The notes beneath the pieces are model-generated. The model did no database searches. It saw nothing but the letters and a program-made list of their open reading frames with translations, and was not told where the DNA came from. From the NCBI GenBank assembly GCA_964019335.1, contig OZ025664.1, positions 186,001 through 250,000 on the forward strand: a DNA stretch of 64,000 nt, in the 5' to 3' direction. The stretch is from Diplonema japonicum (Eukaryota > Euglenozoa > Diplonemea > Diplonemida > Diplonemidae). How positions within the stretch are numbered: position 1 is the stretch's first letter; every line of letters begins with the position of its first letter. Position numbers and translations under genes: made by a program. This document shows, piece by piece, positions 48,203-58,636 of the stretch.

Positions 48203-49576
48203 ATGAAGCTAAAGAGGTTGTTGCTAGGTGGACTAGCCCTCGGAGGGGGTGTTGTGGGGGCCATGGATATGTGGTACGGCGACTTGTCAATCGTGAGGAG
48301 GAGTGATGGGGCACCTGACACGTATTGGATGGCCACATGTAAAGAGAAGTGGGTGAAGAGAGAGAAGCTTGTCGGGGATGTGAAAGGGAAAGTGGTTGTG
48401 GTAGGTGGTGGACTGGCTGGACTGCACACGGCACTCAGCCTTGCAGAGCGCGGTGTAGAGGTCGTTGTGCTGGAGTCGAGCAGTATCGGGTGGGGTGCCA
48501 GCGGGATGTCGAAGGGCCTAGCTGTGGCGGGCCTCCAGGTCGATGCCGAAGACATCGAGGAATACGTCGGGGATGCCGACTCCTCGAGGATCCAAAACCT
48601 CACCCTCGTGGCACGCACACGTCTCCGCAAGCTGATCGACAAGTACGCCATCAAGTGCGACGTGGTCGACAGCGGCTCCTTGCACGTGTCAATCCTCCCA
48701 CCCCCCTCGGAGCCTGATGTTGAGCTCGACGCCGAGCAGGTACAAGCCATCACCGGGTCCTCCCTCTACGAATGGGGCGACCTCGACAAGGGTTGCTTCG
48801 GAGTGAACCCGCTTGGCCTCACCCGCGGTCTTGCTCGGGCATGCGAAGAGAAGAACGTTACAATCTATGAGAACAGCGAAGTGAAGTGTGTGAGGAGCGA
48901 CAACAAGGGTTGGACTGTGGAGACAACGGAGGGCGAGGTAGCGTGCGAGCATGTTGTGCTGTGCGGTGCGGACCACCTTAGTCCCACTGTGCACAACACG
49001 CTGGGGAGGGCCATCGTGCCGGTGTACACGTGGATGGCAGCGACTGAGAAGCTTGGCGACAAGCTTCCACTGAAGGGCGACGACGCGCCCCTCGTGGGCG
49101 ACGACTTTGTGACGCTCAACTACTGGCGTAACACACCCGACGGACGTCTGCTGTTTGGCTCCCTGGCAGACACGTACCCTTGTCCCGCATGGCTGGCCTC
49201 TTGGAGACTGCGGAGAAGCTTGGCGCTCGTTTACCCGGAACTTTCGAATGTTAAGTTCGAGTACCTGTGGGGCGGCTCCCTTGCCTTCGCGACGAATGCA
49301 GTCCCTCTCATTGGTCGTGACACCCGTGGGCTGTGGTACGCTACAGGCTTCGGCGGCCACGGCATCGTCCCCACCGCCATGGCAGGCGAGCTCGTTGCCG
49401 CTGCTATCACCGAGGAGAACGAGGACTGGAAGCTGTTTGACGACAACTTCAAACCTTCCTACAACTACTGGCCGTTCTCGCGGTTGGGTGGAACCCTTGT
49501 CATCCAGACTTTCAATGCCCTGGACGCCTTGAGAATCAACGGATTCTGGGTCCCAGACGTCCCAAGGCCTTGGTAG
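48203..49576 (+). CDS. FAD-dependent oxidoreductase, DAO family (PuuB-like)
   Basis: 457 residues. A hydrophobic N-terminus (LLLGGLALGGGVVGAMDM) may be an organelle signal or anchor. The FAD-binding motif VVVVGGGLAGLHTALSLAERG (G68-G73) is followed by the glutamate VVLES, then GASGMSKGL. The C-terminal FAD motif is LWYATGFGGHGIVPT. The GFGGHG end and overall order match amine/glycine oxidases and gamma-glutamylputrescine oxidase. They oxidise a C-N bond and reduce oxygen to H2O2 or pass electrons on. The substrate is not predictable. A TATCAG site at 48179 precedes the ATG. Single exon. Confidence 0.8.
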   Translation: MKLKRLLLGGLALGGGVVGAMDMWYGDLSIVRRSDGAPDTYWMATCKEKWVKREKLVGDVKGKVVVVGGGLAGLHTALSLAERGVEVVVLESSSIGWGASGMSKGLAVAGLQVDAEDIEEYVGDADSSRIQNLTLVARTRLRKLIDKYAIKCDVVDSGSLHVSILPPPSEPDVELDAEQVQAITGSSLYEWGDLDKGCFGVNPLGLTRGLARACEEKNVTIYENSEVKCVRSDNKGWTVETTEGEVACEHVVLCGADHLSPTVHNTLGRAIVPVYTWMAATEKLGDKLPLKGDDAPLVGDDFVTLNYWRNTPDGRLLFGSLADTYPCPAWLASWRLRRSLALVYPELSNVKFEYLWGGSLAFATNAVPLIGRDTRGLWYATGFGGHGIVPTAMAGELVAAAITEENEDWKLFDDNFKPSYNYWPFSRLGGTLVIQTFNALDALRINGFWVPDVPRPW

Positions 49577-49667
49577 AACGACATCATGACGTGCTTGCTA
49601 TCCTTTAGAATCCTTCTTTTTACAAAACCACCACAGGTAAAGGGGTTACAGGGGCCCCTAAAGCACC

Positions 49668-50891
49668 ATGATGATACGCCGTAGCAGCGTATTGCTGATG
49701 ACGCCGAGGAAGAGGAGGATGCAGGTGAGGCATTGGGATCTGCTGCAGGATCTGATCGAACAGGACAAAGACATGGGCATGGCTGAGACTAAACAGCTGG
49801 AAGCACCGTGGCCTATTATCCCGCCAGCGGACACGGGCACCTTCGACCAAGAGTGGAAGAGGTACAGGAACGTTGCACAGCTTGTTGCGAACGGTGCCAT
49901 CCAACCGCCTAAATGGTACAGACAGTCGCGTCTCACTCCTCCTACCTCCGGCCCCTTTTGGGGCGACCCACCCGTGCACTCTTTGGACCACCAGTACGAG
50001 CTGCGAAGGCATTGGTGGACGCACAACTTGAAACCCCCTACCGAGCTCATGAAGGTCTTCCTGCTTAGAAAGGAAGACCGCGTCATGCAGGAGAACTACA
50101 AGCGCGTGATCGGGTTCACACCGAAGGAAAAAGTGAGACAGAAAATCAAGGATGACATCTCGGACGTGGCGGCGGAGGGGCGGTCGACCTTTAACTTCTT
50201 CTGGCAGAAGAAGCCTCTGGAGAAAATGGAGACAAGGTACTGGGAGCTCCGGGAAGAGGGTGTGCTGGACTCGGACGCACACAAAATGGTGTCAGAGGAA
50301 TTCCACGAGACAGTGGCGGTGAGGAAGCGACAGCAGGCGATTGCTGCAGAGACAGCGAGACGGAGTGGGAAGTATGTTATTTGGAGGGGGAAAAAACCAA
50401 AAAAAAAAAAAAAAAAGGTCGGTTTCAGCATACCAAGCACATTGGGTCCTGGATCTCTTGTCTACCTTGCAGACACGTATGAGCAGAAAAAAAAAGGGGG
50501 GAAATACCATAAACCAACCAACAGACACCATCGACCGATCGCTTGCGGAGACAGCTGGGAAAGATTTGGCTGCCGTTGCCGCAGTGCACTCTCCTGAGAT
50601 CATCCATGGGGAAAAGCCTGCGCAAGAAGAGGATCTCGAACACCATGTAGAGACCACCAGGTACTTGGAGTACACAGGGCTGCAGCCTGACATGATGGCC
50701 TTCGAGGTATGGCAAATAAGGGGGAAAAAAAGTGCTTTTTTTATGACACACAACAGGAACCGATCATAAGCCAGCACCGCCCCCTTGTTCCCGATCCCAT
50801 CACAGCTGAGAAGGTGGTGGAGGACGAAGGTCTCGCCACCAATAACCTCAACCTTGAGGATATTATTTCCGACAGCACTCCAGATGCTTGA
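49668..50891 (+). CDS. Mitochondrial small ribosomal subunit protein mS23 (Rsm25)-like, four exons
   Basis: Exons 49668-50364, 50429-50476, 50525-50706 and 50757-50891 join in phase to 353 residues. Introns are 48-64 bases, with donors GTGGG, GTATG and GTATG and CAG acceptors. The core YRNVAQLVANGAIQPPKWY, then PP and LRRHWWTHNLKPPTEL, follows the mS23/MRPS25 pattern of R..L...G.I..PP.WY...PP...LR..F...P.E. It starts MMIRRSSVLLMTPRKRRM, a plausible mitochondrial presequence. If correct, the organism keeps mitochondrial translation. The N-terminal third is the diagnostic part; the C-terminal half is unrecognised. A CCACAG acceptor lies at 49635. Confidence 0.55.
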
Positions 50892-51119
50892 GACTACACT
50901 TTAAAAAGAAAAAAAAAAGCAGCTACTCCCCCGTTGAAAAAAGAGAAAAAAAAATCACAATAAGGCTCAGTTAGTGTTCACTACGTTATGTTGAAAGCTA
51001 CCTTGTTTTCTTTCTTTCTTTTTTTTTTTTTTTTTTTGCTCGAGTGTGTTTTTTTTTCTCCTTTTTTTCACCCTTTTATTTCGCACCCACAGTACTGTTG
51101 ACCACCTGACGACTGGAAA

Positions 51120-51797
51120 ATGCTGTTAGGAAAGTCAGTTATAAGGAGCCGGATAAAAAAAGAGGAGGAACCTGTACCGGTAACACCGATGAGGGTGAGC
51201 GTGATAAGCGATCGATTGATGGCGAAAGTGTTGCGAGGAGACGAAGATTGGAAGCCGCTGGGGGTGAGCCCGCTGAAGGGGTTCAGACCTGCAAGAAACA
51301 AAGAAAAAGAAAAGAAGATAGGCACATTGGAGTTCCGTACAAGAAACTTCAAACCAGCGGCAGAAAGGGCGGCGGAGACGGAGCGGCTTCAAATGTCGGC
51401 AGCAATGCGCCCACCTCCACAGCTAGCGCCTTGTGGGGACAACTTCATCAACGCGAAGTATCTCAGCTCCAGCGACAACCAAAGCTATACCCTCCGCCAG
51501 CGTGACCCTGCCCTCGACATCCATACTCGCCCCATGCGGTACAGATGGAAGACAGAACGAGAACGTGTCACCGAAGCGATCCGCGGGACTTGCATCAAGC
51601 TCCACGACATGCCCACCTCTCCACCCTCACAGGGGCTCTACACCAAAGCAGAGTCATCAAAATGGGTCGGTGGTCTATTTAGGAAATACCACACGACTGT
51701 CCGTACCGCGCCTTCGTATAGGCATGACTATTTGGGGTGCACGCTGGAGGATATCCCTGCATCCACCGGGAGAACTGCTTTTACAACCAGTTCGTGA
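51120..51797 (+). CDS. Unrecognised basic protein
   Basis: 225 residues, rich in K, R and P, with little predicted order. Short motifs such as RHDYLGCTLEDIP and GGLFRKYHTTVRT resemble flagellar-associated microtubule inner proteins in style only. A CACCCACAG site ends at 51092, 27 bases before ATG. It ends 31 bases before the next gene. Confidence 0.6.
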   Translation: MLLGKSVIRSRIKKEEEPVPVTPMRVSVISDRLMAKVLRGDEDWKPLGVSPLKGFRPARNKEKEKKIGTLEFRTRNFKPAAERAAETERLQMSAAMRPPPQLAPCGDNFINAKYLSSSDNQSYTLRQRDPALDIHTRPMRYRWKTERERVTEAIRGTCIKLHDMPTSPPSQGLYTKAESSKWVGGLFRKYHTTVRTAPSYRHDYLGCTLEDIPASTGRTAFTTSS

Positions 51798-51828
51798 AGC
51801 CTTTCTTTCTTCCTTTCTCTTCTAAAGC

Positions 51829-53961
51829 ATGCGGTCTTTACACAGTTACACGATGTTGCCCGAGCACAATGTGTACGTCCATGAGGAAGACGACACGCAC
51901 ACGTGCAAGATCGCTGTCGGGTTCCAGCGTGGGTTTCACCGCAGGCCCGTGCCAAACTACAATCTGGCGACAGCCGAGTGGACAGTTGACGAGGACAAGC
52001 TGATCATAGCGTGCGAGGCACGTGGAGAGGACAACATGCAAAAAGTGTACTTAACATACTGTGAAGATGCCCCTGATGCGTTCGGGAAACCTAACGTCAC
52101 GAACGCGCTTCTTTGTGAGAGGCTGTCAGACCTGAAGCGGAAGTTCCCCGACAGGTACAATCTGGTAAAGAGCACAACGCAACACACAGCAGACGGGAAC
52201 AAAGCGCTCATCGCGTTCAAGCGCATGAAACGCAAGCAAGAAGGCCTCCCCAACGACCTCACCATCATCTGCGATAACAACGAAAAGGTGAAGGCCAACG
52301 CCGACACCCTGCGTAAATCGTCTCTGAAAATAGAGGCGTACCTGAACGCTAATCCGTTCGACGGCGAGAGGGAACGCGTGTTGCACCTCAACCAGTCCAC
52401 TTCACCCCTGCCGGGTGTTGACCACTTTGGTGCATTCTCCGCAGAAACCGTCAAGACGTACGTTCTAATAACTTCCAGGAACGACTGGGCGAACGAACGT
52501 ATCGATCTTGCCGACGCATTGAACCAGGCTCGTGTGTCACGCGACAAGATGTGGGATAGTATTCAGAGTGACATGCAAAGTAAGCGACAAAGCTACTTAT
52601 CGCATTTTGAAAGCCAAGAAGCAGAGGAGCTTAGTCTGCTGACGTCCACGTTGGACACACAACTTGAGAAAGACATCCGAACCCTGCGAACTCTGTACGG
52701 TTCACACATCACGCACGAAAAAAAACTCATCACAGAACGGTACGGAAGCAAAGTGCAGGAAGTGAACAAATACTTCGACACCGAGACAGAGAAGCTCCAC
52801 GAGCTCTTAACACAGCCTGAAGGACAGCTTGAGAACGTTGACGTCCTTACAGAGCAGCTCAAAATAGCGGACAATGCCGTGGCGGGGCTTTACAGGGACG
52901 ACATGCTGCCCAAGCTGCTGATCCTGTCGGAGATGATCCAAGCAATGGGCTTGAAGGAATCCGTTGTCGATATGATTGCAGCGAAGCCCCTGAAGCACCT
53001 GATGTCCTCTACGCAGGAGATGGGTTGTCAGTTGATACGCTCGAAGACGTTGCAGGAAATACTCACGAAGCTTGACGTCAAGGATTTTTTGAAACTCAAC
53101 GACAGCAAGCATTTGATTCCAAAGGAGCTCGTGATGATTGAGTACCAGACAAGAGAGGCGATGGCGAGCGAGGCGTACCGCAACAAAGAGACCGAAGAGC
53201 TGCACCGTCTGGAACAGTCGGGTGGAGAAGCGTTCAAGAAAGTACTCGAAGCGGAGCTGCAGCGGAGACTCTCGGAAGTTAAGGACACGAGTGTGGTCCT
53301 GAAACAAGTTAAAGGGAATGTTCTATTACTGTCACACGACAGGTTAGCTGTAAGCTTGTTGCAGCATAAAAAGTACGGTACGGCATTGGCCACCCATGGC
53401 AGAGCCAGCGGGGTAGGTTGGGGCAACGTGTACTGGGAGGCATTGATTGACACTTTTGAAGAGGTCATAGGCCTCTCTTGCGGCATAGGATGGGAAGCTG
53501 TACGCAGCACAAAATGCACAATCGCAACACCTATTCACGAACCACAACGCACTAGTAACGTCTTCAGATTTGGGAAAGGCCAGGAAGGAGTCCCCGGCCT
53601 ATCTCCAGGGCAGAATGGGCTGTACGGAGTTGTGTTAGTGTCCAATGGCTCGATGTACTACAATGGTGCTTCGGAAGAAACGCGCACAAAATTTTCTCCG
53701 CAAGACTGCATCGGCGTCCTCCTCGACCTCACCAACGGGACCACCACGTTCTCTAAGAACGGGCTTGCGATCCCTAAATGCACGGACCTCCCTATACACC
53801 ACGAAGGCCACTACCATGTCGCCCCCGTGATGTCCATCTACTCAGCCTCGGCGAAGCAGAGGCTTAAAGTTGTTGCGAACTTCAGCGGTCCCTTCCGGCA
53901 CCCGCCTAACACTTCTTTCTCCCCTTATTCAAGGCAGGCGTCATACCATGCCAAGCCGTGA
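51829..53961 (+). CDS. BTB-like, coiled-coil, SPRY-domain protein
   Basis: 710 residues. The region around 135-180 (LTIICDNNEKVKANADTLRK) resembles the start of a BTB fold. Helical coiled-coil regions span about 230-510. The C-terminus (about 520-690) is a SPRY/B30.2-type domain with GVGWGNVYWEAL, SCGIGWEA and GVLLDLTNGTTTFSKNG, the latter the classic SPRY strand pair. This is TRIM-like in its later parts but without RING or B-box. BTB proteins often act as Cul3 adaptors, which would make this a substrate receptor; this is inference. The ATG at 51853 is an alternative start. Confidence 0.65.
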   Translation: MRSLHSYTMLPEHNVYVHEEDDTHTCKIAVGFQRGFHRRPVPNYNLATAEWTVDEDKLIIACEARGEDNMQKVYLTYCEDAPDAFGKPNVTNALLCERLSDLKRKFPDRYNLVKSTTQHTADGNKALIAFKRMKRKQEGLPNDLTIICDNNEKVKANADTLRKSSLKIEAYLNANPFDGERERVLHLNQSTSPLPGVDHFGAFSAETVKTYVLITSRNDWANERIDLADALNQARVSRDKMWDSIQSDMQSKRQSYLSHFESQEAEELSLLTSTLDTQLEKDIRTLRTLYGSHITHEKKLITERYGSKVQEVNKYFDTETEKLHELLTQPEGQLENVDVLTEQLKIADNAVAGLYRDDMLPKLLILSEMIQAMGLKESVVDMIAAKPLKHLMSSTQEMGCQLIRSKTLQEILTKLDVKDFLKLNDSKHLIPKELVMIEYQTREAMASEAYRNKETEELHRLEQSGGEAFKKVLEAELQRRLSEVKDTSVVLKQVKGNVLLLSHDRLAVSLLQHKKYGTALATHGRASGVGWGNVYWEALIDTFEEVIGLSCGIGWEAVRSTKCTIATPIHEPQRTSNVFRFGKGQEGVPGLSPGQNGLYGVVLVSNGSMYYNGASEETRTKFSPQDCIGVLLDLTNGTTTFSKNGLAIPKCTDLPIHHEGHYHVAPVMSIYSASAKQRLKVVANFSGPFRHPPNTSFSPYSRQASYHAKP

Positions 53962-54030
53962 TTTTTAAGTTGGTTCCCTCTTATTATTTTGCTTGGGTTC
54001 GTTCCTTACACCATTACTTTTTTCCAAGGA

Positions 54031-55071
54031 ATGTCCGGGATAAGCGTTCTATTGATTGTGAGTAACTTAGCTGCGTGGGACTGTGGGGTGGACAGAGTAG
54101 AAGGGAGAGCAGGGGCGACGGAAGAGGCGGACAGTTCGGAGAAATGTTTGGAAGCATTGGAAGCGCAAGAGTACCGTGTCAGTGTGGTGTCGGACAACAA
54201 CGAAAGCATTGTATGCACAGGGGTCGAGGAGGCACCCGGGACGGGCCTCGTCTTGAACGGAACGTGGTGCAGGAGGGAAGTCCCAACCTACAACGAAACA
54301 TATAGTGTTTTACTAACCTTCGCAGACAATGTGGGGGAACAGCTCCAACCAGCGATACAAGAAGCTTTAGAGTCTGTGTTTGGAAACTACACAAGGCAGG
54401 GACTTTTATACTCAGAAGCGATGGGATTTCTCTTCGAGTCAGCAACCCTACTGTTCGACCACCTCACGACCCTCGAAGAAGGCAGCGCGGCACGAGACGA
54501 ACCGGAAATACGTCTCCTCATAGCAGATGTCTTTGATAAAAACGAAGCTGTCTTCGGCGTCGAACTGTACAACATAACATTTCTTGAGAAACCCCCACCG
54601 CTGGTGTTGAACGTGGTGTTTCATGTGTCGGTGTTTTTTGTGAGGGGTGTTGCTGCTGATGAGGACCAGCAGAGGGTTACTGTTAACCTGCTCAGCGCGT
54701 TGGATGCTGCAAAGCACGATGGAGTGGAAACGGCCTCTGTGACAGGGCTTGCGTTCAAACAGTTGAGTCTTTACTTCATGTACTCTGCAGTGGCCGTTGG
54801 GCTCTCTGTGGCAGATGTAGAAGAGCTTGTCCGGACTGCTCTCGTAACCGTCTTCTCTATCCCATCTCTTCAGGCATTTGTCGTGACCGACGTTGTTGTA
54901 GATCTAAATCAGAGCATCAGTACGGCCACCTCTGTCCTCGCTGATTCCGATGATGATGATAGCCTGCACCCCACTATTCCTATCGCTATCTGCCTCGGTG
55001 GTATCCTTGCAGCTTTTATCGTCTATCACTTGCTCAAAGGCTTATCTCCACCGCGGCGAACTACTTATTAA
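54031..55071 (+). CDS. Type I membrane protein with large ectodomain, unknown
   Basis: 346 residues from Met 54031. Signal peptide 1-15 (MSGISVLLIVSNLAA). The acidic, N-glycosylation-rich ectodomain (NES, NGT, NET, NYT, NIT, NQS) has few cysteines. Single membrane span at about 311-333 (PIAICLGGILAAFIVYHLL) with a short basic tail. The earlier in-frame TTG adds little. No family recognised. Confidence 0.6.
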   Translation: MSGISVLLIVSNLAAWDCGVDRVEGRAGATEEADSSEKCLEALEAQEYRVSVVSDNNESIVCTGVEEAPGTGLVLNGTWCRREVPTYNETYSVLLTFADNVGEQLQPAIQEALESVFGNYTRQGLLYSEAMGFLFESATLLFDHLTTLEEGSAARDEPEIRLLIADVFDKNEAVFGVELYNITFLEKPPPLVLNVVFHVSVFFVRGVAADEDQQRVTVNLLSALDAAKHDGVETASVTGLAFKQLSLYFMYSAVAVGLSVADVEELVRTALVTVFSIPSLQAFVVTDVVVDLNQSISTATSVLADSDDDDSLHPTIPIAICLGGILAAFIVYHLLKGLSPPRRTTY

Positions 55072-55213
55072 CATTTTTCCCCCCCTGCTGTATCTTGTCT
55101 CTTCTCTTTTGAAGATATTTTTTTTTTCCAGTTTCCGAATTTGTATTATTTGATTTGCTGCTTTCCACCACCAATGATCGCATCCAGAAGTATCGCCATC
55201 AGCACGGGGGATG

Positions 55214-55322
55214 TGTCCAGTGATGAAAAATTCCGTTTAATAGTCTTCTTTCCAATGAAAAAAAAGTTTTTTTTTTCGTGATTCCAACAACAGATTGCTG
55301 ACAGTTTCATTCTGAGAACACT
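55214..55322. repeat. About 105-bp repeat upstream of truncated LINE, copy 1
   Basis: Runs from GTGTCCAGTGATGA to GAACAC followed by T's. It is repeated at 57341-57441 with a few changes. In each place it directly precedes a truncated LINE segment, joined at a poly-T. Confidence 0.75.
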
Positions 55323-55337
55323 TTTTTTTTTTGAAGC

Positions 55338-56864
55338 CTGTCCTTCGAAACAAAAGGATACCTGATTGGAACATCGGTCTTGCCGTCGTGCCTCTACAGC
55401 AGCCCGTTCTCCCCTCCGAGTGATGAGGCGCTGAAGAAGCTAACAACGAGAGTGACCTGCAACCTATGGGGGCCTCACTTCCGAGGACGATCGCCTGCAG
55501 CGGTGAATACGGTTTTGCTGAAAGGACACATCAATGACCCGTTGTCCTACGTCATCTGTCACTCGCTAAAAGTGATATCGAGCGCGCTGGAAAGGACAGG
55601 TCTTGGACAGAGAGTGCGACAAATAGTGCAGAGGTACGGCTCACAGAGGACCCCCCTGGGACCGGTGGGGAATCTGATATGCAGGTGGATGCCGAGAATC
55701 GGATGGGACTGGGAGAAGATGGAAATAGCCACAGAACTTGAGTGGCCCAAGCGAGGAAGCGCCTTCAGGGCGGCTGTAAGGGCAGCCAGGAGTGCGACAC
55801 TAGCAACGGAACGGAAGACGGTCAGCGGACTCGGGGAAGGAGCAGATCCCAAAACGAATGACCTCTGGAGGACAGCTAAAGATCGCCATCTAGCTTTCTG
55901 TATCAAGAGGGTAATTGCGGGAGGGATCCCCTACCTAAGTCCGTATGCCAGAGCAGGACCAAAGTGTGTACCCCCCACGAAGGAGGACGACGAGTCCGAG
56001 GGACGGAGCGAAGAAGAGGAAGATCAAGACGAGCCAGCGGCGCATGAAGGACAAGACGAGTCGGGATTTGAATGTGACCTCTGCCCGACCAAGCATGCGG
56101 ACACAGTAACACTGCTACGCCACCAGCTGTACGAGTGCCCGCCAGCACGAGAGGAGCTGATACGGGAGGAGATGGAACCACTGCGCGACAGGACGGGATG
56201 GCCGCTCTGCCTCGAGCTGCATGCCATCCTACCAAGGGGGAACGGGTTCGAACACCTGGAGAAGCTGCAGCGATACCTGGCAATGGTGGTGGAAAAGCGG
56301 GACGAAGGGCTGATGCAGGCAGAAGGCGGCAACAAGAAGCTACCATGGGAGCGGGAAGTGACAGGCAAAGTGACCCCGGTACCGACGACAGCACAGCTGG
56401 GGACAGTGGTGGGACTGCTGGAGCAATTCGGGGAACCACTACTGGAATGGATGGGAAAGCTGCGATGGGTGGAGGGCGACACCGACTCGGAGGTTTCGGC
56501 AGCTGAACTTGCACTCGACTTTGAGGAGACAACCGGAAAGTCACTGGGAGTCTACAACATGCAGAGGAAGGCACGCAGAATCAAGCTGTTGGTGGAGAGA
56601 GCCAACGCAGTGTGCAGAACGAGACGGATAAGACGCCCCTTCCCTGCGGACGGGGCAAAGAGGGTCAAGTCGCTCACAGCGATCGGAGGCAAGGCTGCAA
56701 TAGGCTTTAACAGGAGACCGATCTTCGCATCAAGACAGACAGCGCAAAAGCTACAGGAGTTGAAAGGGACATACAAGAAAGAACGCGTGTCGAGACTACG
56801 AAAAGCTTTAAAGGCGACAATAGGAACGAAGGCTATGCTCCAGAAGGGGAGCATTAATAGATAG
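55338..56864 (+). pseudogene. C-terminal part of a second non-LTR retrotransposon polyprotein
   Basis: The open frame, ending at a TAG at 56862-56864, carries about 500 residues but no start. TRVTCNLWGPHFRGRSPAAV followed by LLKGHINDP is typical of the region after the reverse transcriptase in LINEs. Further on lies a zinc-finger-like FECDLCPTKHADTVTLLRHQ ending in C, then a long basic region. Endonuclease and reverse-transcriptase cores are absent, so the copy is 5'-truncated. It differs from the 4.4-9.3 kb element. Confidence 0.55.
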
Positions 56865-57196
56865 GAACTCACACCACAAGAGGCTGTCCTCGAGTGGGAT
56901 TGTCTTTTACTATGAGTTTTTTTTGTCTACATCCCTGTATTTCCACCTTTTGATTCTCTGATTAAAACACTTTACTTGACATTACTACCTGTCTTAGGTG
57001 AGGGGAGGCGAAGCCCCCCTTCTCCCTGTGCTGATCACTTACCCGCGCTTATGAGAAGCAGCCTTGCGGGCAGGAACCGCTCTGAAGTGATGACATTGAA
57101 TACACCGCAACGGTCTGAGTCCTGTCACGAGGATTAGAAACGTATTGACGTCTGGGAGGCCTCTTTTGGTCTCTTGGGCAGCTGATCGGAGTCATA
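55338..57196 (+). mobile_element. 5'-truncated LINE copy with its 3' tail
   Basis: Includes the truncated polyprotein and a 280-bp 3' tail (from TTTGTCTACATCCC at about 56921 to GCAGCTGATCGGA at about 57191). The tail has a hairpin GGGGAGGCGAAGCCCCCC and recurs downstream in other copies, showing it is the element's 3' end. Confidence 0.65.
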
Positions 57197-57214
57197 TTTT
57201 TGTTTGTTTTTGCC

Positions 57215-57337
57215 ACTGATTAAAACACTTTACTTGACATTACTACCTGTCTTAGGTGAAGGGGGTCAACAAGGCCTCCTTCTCCCAATGCCGATCACTT
57301 ACCCGCGCTTATGAGGCACTCTCTATGTCGGGGGGCA
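57215..57337 (+). repeat. Partial, diverged LINE tail copy
   Basis: CTGATTAAAACACTTTACTT to GCTTATGAG matches the middle of the tail at 56957, with changes (AAGGGGGTCAACAAGGCCTC in place of the hairpin). It is a short fragment between two fuller copies. Confidence 0.7.
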
Positions 57338-57340
57338 AGG

Positions 57341-57727
57341 TGTCCAGTGATGAGAAATTCCGTTTAATAGTCTTCTTTCCAATGAAAATCATTTTGGTGA
57401 TTCCAACAACAGATAGCTGACAGTTTCATTCTGAAAACACCTTTTTTTTTTTTTTTTTTTTGTCTACATCCCTGTATTTCCACCTTTTGTCTCTCTGATT
57501 AAAACACTTTACTTGACATTACTACCTGTCTTAGGTGAGGGGAGGCGAAGCCCCCCTTCTCCCTGTGCTGATCACTTACCCGCGCTTATGAGAAGCAGCC
57601 TTGCGGGCAGGAACCGCTCTGAAGTGATGACATTGAATACACCGCAACGGTCTGAGTCCTGTCACGAGGATTAGAAACGTATTGACGTCTGGGAGGCCTC
57701 TTTTGGTCTCTTGGGCAGCTGATCGGA
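57341..57727 (+). repeat. Second copy of the 105-bp repeat joined to a second LINE tail
   Basis: 57341-57441 repeats 55214-55322. Directly after a T18 run, 57460-57727 repeats the 3' tail (56921 to about 57195) nearly exactly. It is a severely 5'-truncated insertion, ending 56 bases before the ATG of the next gene. Confidence 0.75.
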
Positions 57728-57782
57728 TTTTAACACAATTTTTGTTTTGTTTTTTGCGTTTTGAGTACACAACTCCCAGTAG

Positions 57783-58538
57783 ATGTCGTGGGAAGACGAT
57801 GTCCGTGCGGAGAGGGGGGAGATGGACAGGCAATGGAGGGTTTTGAAAGAAGAAGCTGCGAAGGTAGGCAGGAGATGGGAAGATGTGAAGCGGGGCGAGG
57901 ACAGGTTGTTGGAAGACCGCGAGAGGTTTGAAAAGCAAAAAGAGGAAGTGCTGCTGAGACTGAACAAAGAACGAGAAACCCTGGCAGCAGAGGCCGACCG
58001 CCTTCAAAAGAGGGAAACCGACCTACAACTGAAAGACTTCGCAAACGTGAGAACTACGGAGCGACACAAAATCATCGACTTGGATTTGCAGAAACAAGAA
58101 GAGCGTCTGAGTGAAAGAGAGGTTTTACTGAACAATCTGATAAGAGAGGTGGTGGACAGGTCTGCTAAGCAAGTTGTCGACATGGAAAGGCTGAAGAAAG
58201 ACCTCATAGAGACCACTGTTCTACACCAGCAGGACATGGGTCTGAAGCAGCTTCGGACCCTCATTGAAAAGATGGAAGAACAGCAAGTGAAGCTAGACGC
58301 AAAGGAAGCACGTGTCGCTGCACAACTACAATGCAGCTTGCCGTCTGTAACTGCAAGCCTTCCTTTAATGCCTTCAAGCACGCGCCCCACTCGTCCGACG
58401 CCACTCAGTGAGTCCTCCTTCACAGGCGTCGATCATGGCGATTCCGAGATTTCAAACCTTTCCCCTGAAGCGCAGCATAGATTCGCAAGAGAGCTTCAGG
58501 CCAGCCAGCTCCGGATATCCCAACTGACGATGGAATAG
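57783..58538 (+). CDS. Coiled-coil protein, unknown
   Basis: 251 residues. Residues 1-180 are a long charged coiled coil (RQWRVLKEEAAKVGRRWEDV, ending LRTLIEKMEEQQVKLDAKEA). The tail is Ser/Pro-rich with a short helical end. It has the look of a flagellar or centrosomal protein. Its ATG lies only 56 bases after the LINE tail copy, which therefore supplies most of the leader. Confidence 0.65.
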   Translation: MSWEDDVRAERGEMDRQWRVLKEEAAKVGRRWEDVKRGEDRLLEDRERFEKQKEEVLLRLNKERETLAAEADRLQKRETDLQLKDFANVRTTERHKIIDLDLQKQEERLSEREVLLNNLIREVVDRSAKQVVDMERLKKDLIETTVLHQQDMGLKQLRTLIEKMEEQQVKLDAKEARVAAQLQCSLPSVTASLPLMPSSTRPTRPTPLSESSFTGVDHGDSEISNLSPEAQHRFARELQASQLRISQLTME

Positions 58539-58636
58539 AGTTACATATTGACATTTTCCGGAAAAAAAAAAATAAAAAAAAGACTTCCTTGGAATAAAGA
58601 TAATTTACCAAGGATATCTTTGAAGAAAAAAAAAAA

